DNA of 21,055 nucleotides from Syntrophus sp034006265. GTDB taxonomy: Bacteria; Desulfobacterota; Syntrophia; Syntrophales; Syntrophaceae. Below the pieces are notes generated by a model. The model had not been told where the DNA came from and searched no databases. It saw only the letters and a program-made list of their open reading frames with translations. The stretch spans positions 1 through 21,055 of the forward strand of contig JAVETB010000045.1 in the NCBI GenBank assembly GCA_034006265.1, in the 5' to 3' direction. The position numbers and the translations under genes were made by a program. Below are positions 1 through 5,073 of this stretch, piece after piece; the first letter of the stretch is position 1, and every line of letters starts with the position of its first letter.

Positions 1-218
1 CTGTTTCCGCTGAAGGAATCGGCGACATGGCGGCTTTCCACGGTCTGTGCCTGATCCATCAGGGCCAGCCGGATGTTTCTGATGTCGTAATTGACCACGT
101 ATCCGAAAATCAAAAGCTGAATGACCGGGGTAATGATCAGAAGGGGACGGTTACGCTTGTCACGGAACAGCTGAATAAATTCTTTCCGGACCAGTTCCCG
201 GATGCGCAGCCAGCTCAT
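1..218 (-). CDS. ABC-2 type transport permease, N-terminal part only (cut by window edge)
   Basis: The 72 visible codons begin MSWLRIRELVRKEF. They encode a short amphipathic segment rich in Arg and Lys, then one hydrophobic helix (about residues 26-42, LLIITPVIQLLIFGYVV), then a Tyr-Asp-Ile-Arg stretch entering the extracytoplasmic loop. This is the typical N-terminus of an ABC-2 (YbhR/YhhJ-like) exporter permease, and it resembles the start of the neighbouring permease (VRKEF, then a hydrophobic helix ending LLFGYAL). The start codon is one base after the stop of the upstream permease and has a GGAGGG ribosome site within that gene's end, so translation is probably coupled. It should be the second membrane subunit of the same exporter. 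The remaining helices lie beyond base 1, so nothing can be said of the C-terminus. Confidence 0.85.
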   Translation of the reverse strand, partial: MSWLRIRELVRKEFIQLFRDKRNRPLLIITPVIQLLIFGYVVNYDIRNIRLALMDQAQTVESRHVADSFSGN

Positions 219-219
219 T

Positions 220-1353
220 CTAGATTCCCTCCCTCTTCAGCGCGAAGAAACTCGCAAGGGCCAAAACCAGGAACATGATCAGCAGAACGAGGAAGGAGAA
301 CCACAGCTGGGAAAATCCGAGGTTCTTGAGATAAACGCCGTTTAAAATCCTGATATAGTAGGTTGCCGGGACGAATTGAGCCAGAAGCTGCAGGGGCCTG
401 GGCATATTGAGAATCGGAAACACAAAGTTCGACAGCAGCAGGGAGGGTAGATAGGTAACCAGCACGGCGACCTGATTGGCGACGAGCTGCGATTTGAGAA
501 CGATGGAGATCAGGAGCCCGAGAGTGAGGGCAACGGCCAGGTAGAGAGCGGAAGCGAGAATCATCAGCCAGAAGCTTGATTTCAAGGTCACGCCGAAGAG
601 GAACTGTCCCATGAGGACGGCGACCAGGACGTCGATCATTCCGATGATGAAGTAGGGAATGGCTTTCCCAGCCAGGAATTCCCCCGTGTTCAGGGGGAGC
701 GACTTGATGGTTTCCAGGGTGCCGTTTTCGTATTCCCTGGCCACAACCAATGAGGTCAGCATGGCGCCGACGATCATGAGGATGACGGCGATGTTCCCGG
801 GGATGATGAAATTCCTGCTCTCCAGGTCTTCGTTGAACCAGACGCGGATCCTCCCTTCAAGGGGGGGGCGGATCGGCTCTCTTCCCTGGCGGTTGAGAAA
901 GTCGTCCAGGAGCCGGCGATTCTGGTTTTCCAGGAAGGCGTTTATGTAGCCCCTGGCGATGCTGGCATAATTCGGATCGCTGCCGTCAAGAATGACCTGG
1001 AGCGGGGCCTCGCGATTCCTGGCGAGGCTGTTCGAAAAGTCCGGTGGAATCACGATGGCCAGGAGGGCCTGCCCCTCATCCAGATAGCTGTTGACCTCCC
1101 GAGTCCTCCCTGGATGGGCGATGACGTCAAAATAGGAGGAGGAGTCAAGCTTCCGAATCAGGTCCCGGCTGGTGGGGGTTGCATCGTGATCCACGACGAT
1201 CGTCCGGATGTGGTTGACATCGAGGCTGAGGGCGTAGCCGAACAGGAGGATGAGGAGCAGGGGAAGGGCAAAGGCCAGGTAAAGGCTTCGGACATCACGG
1301 AGGAGGTGATAGAATTCCTTGCGGACGACCGCTTCGACCTTTGCCGGATTCAT
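220..1353 (-). CDS. ABC-2 type transport permease (YbhS-like)
   Basis: This 377-residue inner-membrane subunit of a putative drug or lipid exporter starts MNPAKVEAVVRKEF. The frame stays open about 67 codons further upstream, but the internal ATG at 1353 has a strong GGGGGAGAG ribosome site and the upstream part is not protein-like. Order: one N-terminal membrane helix (about residues 25-47), a periplasmic domain of roughly 130 residues, then five hydrophobic helices in the C-terminal half. Between helices lies the charged cytoplasmic segment REYENGTLETIKSLP, the hallmark coupling region of ABC2_membrane_3 proteins. It ends one base before the next permease, so the two probably form a heterodimer served by the two ATPases upstream. 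The substrate is not evident. A C8 run on the coding strand (G8 on plus at 861-868) lies in the periplasmic-loop codons but the frame is intact. Confidence 0.9.
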   Translation of the reverse strand: MNPAKVEAVVRKEFYHLLRDVRSLYLAFALPLLLILLFGYALSLDVNHIRTIVVDHDATPTSRDLIRKLDSSSYFDVIAHPGRTREVNSYLDEGQALLAIVIPPDFSNSLARNREAPLQVILDGSDPNYASIARGYINAFLENQNRRLLDDFLNRQGREPIRPPLEGRIRVWFNEDLESRNFIIPGNIAVILMIVGAMLTSLVVAREYENGTLETIKSLPLNTGEFLAGKAIPYFIIGMIDVLVAVLMGQFLFGVTLKSSFWLMILASALYLAVALTLGLLISIVLKSQLVANQVAVLVTYLPSLLLSNFVFPILNMPRPLQLLAQFVPATYYIRILNGVYLKNLGFSQLWFSFLVLLIMFLVLALASFFALKREGI

Positions 1354-1361
1354 CTCTCCCC

Positions 1362-1547
1362 CTACCCGGCGATTCCTCCGCCCGGGATGGTGAAAAGGCC
1401 ACGGCGGATGATCATGACGGATTGGACAATGATTTTTCTGACGTTTCGGGGATCGATGTCCTCCGTCAGACTCATGAAAAAAGGTGGAGTGCCGATGGAA
1501 GCGACGGCCACGAAAAGCGGGACGAAACACGGCCGGAAGGGCTTCAT
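1362..1547 (-). CDS. Possible small hypothetical protein (61 aa)
   Basis: I do not recognise this frame. It encodes 61 residues starting MKPFRPCFVPLFVAVASIG, a basic start followed by a hydrophobic stretch that could be a signal peptide or short membrane helix. A basic, Ile-rich part (RKIIVQSVMIIRRG) and a Gly-rich end follow. An AGAGGA ribosome site lies eight bases before the ATG. The stop is eight bases before the downstream permease start, so it fits neatly between the YciI-like gene and the permease in the same operon. Spacing and ribosome site favour a real coupled small gene. Its shortness and lack of any family resemblance leave a chance frame or a decayed remnant possible. Confidence 0.35.
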   Translation of the reverse strand: MKPFRPCFVPLFVAVASIGTPPFFMSLTEDIDPRNVRKIIVQSVMIIRRGLFTIPGGGIAG

Positions 1548-1596
1548 AAGGCAATCCTCTTCAAACGCTGTTTACGGAGACCTGAGACCGTGCCCA

Positions 1597-1896
1597 CTAT
1601 TTCCCGTAGTTCTCCCAGGAAACGAGATGCCAGGGGTAAACCGTAAACGTAAAAAGGCCGGCCTTCACGGCCGGATCATTTTCAGCGATGGAGCGGGCCT
1701 CCGCTTCCCCGCCTTCCACTTCTAGCAGGGAGGCCCCGCCGTTGCTGTCCAGGAATGGGCCTGCCATCCGGACTTTTCCCTCAAAATAATGCTTCTGGAT
1801 GTACTCGCCATGGGGCTTGAGGGGCTGGTCGAAGATGTGGCGTCCCGGAATCCAGGCCGGGCCGGGTTTATAGAGAATCAAAAAGGTTTTTTTCAT
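1597..1896 (-). CDS. YciI-like (YCII domain) protein
   Basis: This 99-residue cytoplasmic protein begins MKKTFLILYKPG. The frame opens seven codons earlier, but a GGAGGG ribosome site stands correctly before the ATG at 1896, so I use that start. It matches the YCII ferredoxin-like fold throughout: a beta strand at the N-terminus, His29 followed by an Ile-Gln-Lys-His helix, the AGPFLDSNGG turn at about 45-54, and the NDPAVKAGLF motif followed by the terminal VYPW strand. The conserved His (H29) and the Asp of the GPFLD turn (D50) are the residues thought to be active in the family. YCII proteins are small dimeric enzymes or binding proteins, mostly of unknown substrate. The gene sits in the same orientation between the ATPase and permease genes of an exporter operon, an unusual place. 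Its function here is unknown. Confidence 0.8.
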   Translation of the reverse strand: MKKTFLILYKPGPAWIPGRHIFDQPLKPHGEYIQKHYFEGKVRMAGPFLDSNGGASLLEVEGGEAEARSIAENDPAVKAGLFTFTVYPWHLVSWENYGK

Positions 1897-1999
1897 GATC
1901 GAATCCCTCCGGAACATAGTTGTGTGATGCTTCAGAACCAGGAGTTGGACCGGCTCACGCCGCCGGGATTGTGCAGGCAGCGGATCAACGATTCCTTCT

Positions 2000-2764
2000 T
2001 TACGGCGCCTGTTCGCCGCGTCCGGCCATCAGCGCCACAAAGGCGTCATCCAGCGTCGCATCGCTCTTTCCGGGGCAGGCCGACTGGATGATGTTTTCGG
2101 GGCTGTCGGCTGCGACGATCCGCCCCTCGTTCAGCATGACGATCTTTTCGCAGTAACGGGCCTCATCCATGTAGTGCGTGGTGATGAAGACCGTGATGCC
2201 GTCCCCGGCGAGACGGCGGATAAAATCCCAGAAATGCCGCCGGGTAATGGGATCCACGCCGGCGGTCGGTTCGTCGAGAAAGAGAATCTCCGGATCGTGC
2301 AGCAGGGCGCACCCCAGGGAGAGGCGCTGCCGCCAGCCCGGGGGAAGCGTTCGGGTCAAAACATCGCGGACTGCCTGCAGACGTGTTAATTCGAGAACCC
2401 AGGCGATTCGCTCCTTCCACCTGCCGGGGGCGACCTTGTAGACGCCGAGATAAAAACGGATGTTCTCGTAGGGCGTCAGATCCTCGTAAAGGGAAAAGCG
2501 CTGGGACATGTAGCCGATTGCCTGCTTTACCGTTTCAGGTTGGGAAATGATGTCGCGGCCGGCTACGTATCCCTCTCCCGATGTGGGGGTGAGAATGCCG
2601 CAAAGCATGCGGATGGTGGTTGACTTTCCGGAGCCGTTCGGGCCGAGAAAACCGAAAATTTCCCCCCTTTCGACTTCGAAAGAGATCCGGTCAACCGCTG
2701 TAAAGGATCCGAAGCGCTTTTCCAGATTTTTTACAACAATGGCCTTATCGCTGGAAGGAGTCAT
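2000..2764 (-). CDS. ABC transporter ATPase, corresponding to the C-terminal half of YbhF
   Basis: This 254-residue cytoplasmic ATPase energises the ABC-2 exporter. Walker A is GPNGSGKST (41-49), the Q-loop Gln is Q88, Walker B is ILFLDE (160-165) and the H-loop His is H197 in TTHYMDEA. The signature motif is degenerate: LPPGW (140-144) where LSGGx is expected. I chose the ATG at 2764, which has a GAGGAG ribosome site, over the ATG five codons upstream. With this start the gene overlaps the preceding ATPase gene by 20 bases, so the two are co-translated. From memory of the family, E. coli YbhF joins two such domains in one chain and its second domain has a similar signature. Here it is a separate protein, presumably pairing with the other ATPase. 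Confidence 0.9.
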   Translation of the reverse strand: MTPSSDKAIVVKNLEKRFGSFTAVDRISFEVERGEIFGFLGPNGSGKSTTIRMLCGILTPTSGEGYVAGRDIISQPETVKQAIGYMSQRFSLYEDLTPYENIRFYLGVYKVAPGRWKERIAWVLELTRLQAVRDVLTRTLPPGWRQRLSLGCALLHDPEILFLDEPTAGVDPITRRHFWDFIRRLAGDGITVFITTHYMDEARYCEKIVMLNEGRIVAADSPENIIQSACPGKSDATLDDAFVALMAGRGEQAP

Positions 2765-3509
2765 TCCGGAGCTCCTCATCCACTTCCTGTATCCGGGAAA
2801 TCACCGCCTCTTCCAGGCTGGGAAAGCCGGAGCGCATGGCTTCCGGCGAGGCGGTTTCCAGGATCAGCGCCTGATGCATGATGGCAACCTGGTCGCACTG
2901 TTCGCCTTCATCCAGGTAGGCTGTCGAGGTCAGAATGGTCATCCCGTCGTTCTGCATAACCCTCAGCATGTCCCAGAATTCCCGGCGGGAAACGGGGTCA
3001 ACGCCATTGGTCGGCTCATCGAGAATCAGCACTTTCGGTTCATGAACCAGAACGGAGGCCAGGCCCAGTTTCTGCTTCATTCCTCCCGAAAGCTGGCCCG
3101 CCGGACGGTGGGCGAAGGGCAGCAGATGGGAAAAGCCCAGATAGCGCTCTCTTCTCAACTTCGCCTCCGTCCCTCTGATCCCGTACATATCCATGAAAAA
3201 CCTGAGATTCTCATCAACGGTCAGATCCTGATAGAGACCGAACCGCTGGGGCATGTAACCGATGCGGTCCCGGACCAGCCTCCGGTGGGTCGAAACATCC
3301 AGGCCGTCGATGGTAATGGTTCCGGCGGAGGGCTGGATCATGGTGGCGATCATCCGCAGCAGGGAGGTCTTTCCCGCCCCGTCCGATCCAACCAGGCCGA
3401 ACATGGAACCCGCGGCCACCGAAAGGGAGGCCTCCGAAACCGCAGTCACGGTGTCAAACCGCAGAGAGACCTTTTCAACTCGGATGATCGGGTTATCGGA
3501 GCCAGGCAT
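2745..3509 (-). CDS. ABC transporter ATPase, corresponding to the N-terminal half of YbhF
   Basis: This 254-residue ATPase starts MPGSDNPIIRVEKV at an ATG inside the end of the HlyD-like gene (17-base overlap). Sixty further upstream codons are open but are only the shadow of that gene. It carries Walker A GSDGAGKT (41-48), Q-loop Q88, a perfect LSGGM signature (140-144) and Walker B VLILDE (160-165). In place of the H-loop His it has Ala197 (TSTAYLDE). Motif positions match the partner ATPase residue for residue, with no gap between 41 and 197. Loss of the H-loop His usually marks a site that does not hydrolyse ATP. Its intact signature would complete the canonical site of the partner. It acts on the inner face of the membrane with the two permeases. 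Confidence 0.9.
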   Translation of the reverse strand: MPGSDNPIIRVEKVSLRFDTVTAVSEASLSVAAGSMFGLVGSDGAGKTSLLRMIATMIQPSAGTITIDGLDVSTHRRLVRDRIGYMPQRFGLYQDLTVDENLRFFMDMYGIRGTEAKLRRERYLGFSHLLPFAHRPAGQLSGGMKQKLGLASVLVHEPKVLILDEPTNGVDPVSRREFWDMLRVMQNDGMTILTSTAYLDEGEQCDQVAIMHQALILETASPEAMRSGFPSLEEAVISRIQEVDEELRNDSFQR

Positions 3510-4506
3510 CAGCAGGCATCCCCGCCTTGAGTACGAAATCGGGGTTCGGAAGGGCAACCTTAACGAGATAAACCAGTTTGACTCGCTCCTTGAATGTCTG
3601 GATGATCTTCGGAGTAAACTCTCCTTCCGGGGAGATGTAGGAGACTCTGCCCTTGAAGATGCGGTCCGGAAAGGTGTCCACCTTGACATCGACGGCTTGA
3701 CCCGGCCGCACGTTTCCGATCTCCGTCTCGCTGACGAAGATCTTCAGATCGACGGTGGCAAGATTGGACAGGGTCAGGACTTCCCTCCCGGGAGAGACAA
3801 CTTCCCCCGGCTCGACATTCCGGCTCAGCAGGATTCCATCGAAAGGGGCCTTCAGGGTCGTGTAGGCCCTCTGGATGTTCACCTCCTCGAGGGTCGCCCG
3901 GGCGGCCTCCGCCTGTGAACGGGCGGCCTGGAGCTCCATCCGGGTGGCTTCGATCTTCTGCATTTCACTGCGGGCCTTTCCAAGGACAGCTTCGCCTTCC
4001 CTCAGGCCGGCTCGGGCGTTGTCATAGCGAAGCCTTACGGCATCCCGCTCCTTTTCCGAAACCACCCCCCGCGAAAAGAGCTGAGCATACCGCGCATTGT
4101 TCCTGGCCGCATCGTTCAGCGTGTATTTCAGGTTATCCACCTGGGCCGCCGCTCTCGCAACATCCTCGGGCAGCGATGTTCTGTGCAGATTGAGGAGAAC
4201 TTCCAATTGCTTTACGCTGTTTTCGGACCGGTCCAGAGCAGCCCTGGCCTGATCGCGGCGGGCGTTCCATTCCGCCGTATCGAGTTCAACCAGCACCTGG
4301 TCCGCCCGGATGGCTTCCCCTTCACGGACGTGCACGACGGCAACCCGGCCCGCGGTCTGAAAGGCGAGTTGGGCGTCCGTGCTTTCAATCGTTCCGGAAT
4401 AGTAGGCTTCCTGCTGGCTGTTCTGCCGCTGCCCGAAATAGACAAGCAGGCTGGCGGCAACCACAACGACAATGAAGATTGCAGGAATGAGGCGTTTCTT
4501 CAGCAT
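3493..4506 (-). CDS. HlyD/YbhG-family membrane-fusion (periplasmic adaptor) protein
   Basis: This 337-residue protein links the inner-membrane ABC exporter to the periplasm and probably to an outer-membrane channel. It starts MLKKRLIPAIF at 4506, with a short AGAGG site five bases before the ATG; the longer open frame upstream would need a GTG start and is not protein-like. Order: N-terminal membrane anchor (about residues 6-25), then a beta-rich lipoyl-like half (AYYSGTIESTDAQLAFQTAGRV and the GEAIRADQVLVELD turn). A long alpha-helical hairpin rich in Ala, Arg and Glu follows (about 85-190). The second lipoyl half (TLKAPFDGILLSRNVEPGEVV) and the beta-barrel segment follow. It is the first gene of the leftward operon and overlaps the ATPase gene. 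The position matches ybhG in the E. coli ybhGFSR operon, as recalled. Substrate unknown. Confidence 0.9.
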   Translation of the reverse strand: MLKKRLIPAIFIVVVVAASLLVYFGQRQNSQQEAYYSGTIESTDAQLAFQTAGRVAVVHVREGEAIRADQVLVELDTAEWNARRDQARAALDRSENSVKQLEVLLNLHRTSLPEDVARAAAQVDNLKYTLNDAARNNARYAQLFSRGVVSEKERDAVRLRYDNARAGLREGEAVLGKARSEMQKIEATRMELQAARSQAEAARATLEEVNIQRAYTTLKAPFDGILLSRNVEPGEVVSPGREVLTLSNLATVDLKIFVSETEIGNVRPGQAVDVKVDTFPDRIFKGRVSYISPEGEFTPKIIQTFKERVKLVYLVKVALPNPDFVLKAGMPADAWLR

Positions 4507-4577
4507 GGAACCTCTGGGGATTCTTCCGGCAGACAGGGGGATTGATCGTTCATAAATTCTCCTTGAGAATGGGCGTT

Positions 4578-4606
4578 TATATAGCACGTCTTGAAACGAA
4601 CGTCCA
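4578..4606 (-). promoter_or_regulatory. Weak sigma-70-like promoter candidate for the exporter operon
   Basis: On the minus strand TGGACG (4606-4601) and TATATA (4583-4578) are separated by 17 bases and lie about 70 bases before the HlyD-like start. Each hexamer matches the consensus at only four positions, so this is suggestive at best. Confidence 0.25.
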
Positions 4607-4651
4607 TGTTATCCTCTCGCCGTTGATCCCCTTTGTGTCAGTCAATTGACA

Positions 4652-4678
4652 TTGGGATTCCGCCGCCTTTGGGATTCC
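4652..4678. repeat. 10-base direct repeat TTGGGATTCC, two copies
   Basis: Identical copies of TTGGGATTCC occur at 4652-4661 and 4669-4678, 17 bases start to start. They lie next to the GTCAATTGAC palindrome and upstream of the leftward operon, so they could be part of an operator, or chance. Confidence 0.45.
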
Positions 4679-4722
4679 ATGCCCGCAGGAAGCGGAAAAG
4701 CGTTTTTCCGACCCACGGGCAT
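4679..4722. repeat. Two-tier inverted repeat (nested hairpin)
   Basis: Outer arms ATGCCCG (4679-4685) and CGGGCAT (4716-4722) enclose a perfect inner hairpin, CGGAAAA (4693-4699), loop GCGT, TTTTCCG (4704-4710). The interior gaps are 7 and 5 bases. There is no following T-run on either strand, so it is not an ordinary intrinsic terminator. It could be a repeat element or a structured leader or regulator site. Confidence 0.6.
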
Positions 4723-4854
4723 CTCCGGCCTGCCGGGTAGGGAATGTTCTCAAAGCGTCAATGGAATGGCTTCATGCCGGAACATATGGGGCTGAAGTCC
4801 TGGAGAAATTCGTCGGTTCCGTACTGTTCGCCTGAGGGCTTGTCGGGGTTGATT

Positions 4855-4882
4855 CCCCGCGGACGCCAAGTCCGCCGCGGGG
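4855..4882. promoter_or_regulatory. G+C-rich inverted repeat, possible activator (UAS) site
   Basis: GCGGAC (4859-4864) and GTCCGC (4870-4875) form a perfect 6-base inverted repeat with a 5-base spacer. It is embedded in CCCCGCG (4855-4861) and CGCGGGG (4876-4882). Its centre is about 85 bases upstream of the -12 element of the sigma-54 promoter at 4938-4953. That is the usual distance for an enhancer-binding protein, so FlrC or another activator may bind it. This is inference from spacing only. Confidence 0.35.
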
Positions 4883-4937
4883 GGATATGCTGAGCCATCC
4901 TGCAGCGGGTGAAGGCGGTAACCGGGACCGGTGACGC

Positions 4938-4953
4938 TGGTATAGCCATTGCT
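4938..4953 (+). promoter_or_regulatory. Sigma-54 (-24/-12) promoter candidate for the TPR-kinase-regulator operon
   Basis: TGGTATAGCCATTGCT matches the sigma-54 consensus (TGGCACG-N4-TTGCW) with the obligatory GG-N10-GC spacing: GG at 4939-4940, GC at 4951-4952. Transcription would start near 4964, about 110 bases before the first possible start codon of the SPOR-TPR gene. It closely resembles the promoter before flgB. Confidence 0.65.
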
Positions 4954-5073
4954 TTGATCCTTTGAGGTTCTTCAATGCGTTGAATGATGGGGGAAATCTG
5001 TGATCTGCAGTGCAGCGGTTCCGAAAGCATCCGCAAAAGCGGCCATACCGTCATCTCCGGCTGGAGTTGAGGG

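Larger units (their letters stand above)
4507..5073. other. Divergent intergenic region, 567 bases, palindrome-rich
   Basis: No convincing gene lies between the leftward exporter operon and the rightward TPR gene. A minus-strand frame at 4758-5150 has no family-like composition. The region contains a GTCAATTGAC palindrome (4641-4650) and two TTGGGATTCC direct repeats (4652-4661, 4669-4678). It also holds a two-tier hairpin (4679-4722), a strong G+C inverted repeat (4855-4882) and ACCGG-GA-CCGGT (4921-4932). Rightmost are a sigma-54 promoter candidate (4938-4953), CTGCA-G-TGCAG (5005-5015) and CCGC-AAAA-GCGG (5031-5042). It probably carries control sites for both directions. Confidence 0.6.

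Noticed and set aside
1354..1554. Extended N-terminus (67 codons) for the ABC-2 permease
   Set aside because: The extension is His/Arg/Pro-rich and unlike the family, overlaps another frame, and a strong ribosome site precedes the ATG at 1353.
2547..3530. Plus-strand open frame of 327 codons opposite the ATPase genes
   Set aside because: Both ATPases on the minus strand have full motif sets; this frame has none.
3510..3689. Extended N-terminus for the first ATPase
   Set aside because: The extra 60 codons lie wholly inside the HlyD-like gene in another frame and are Ser/Arg-rich; the ABC domain starts just after the ATG at 3509.
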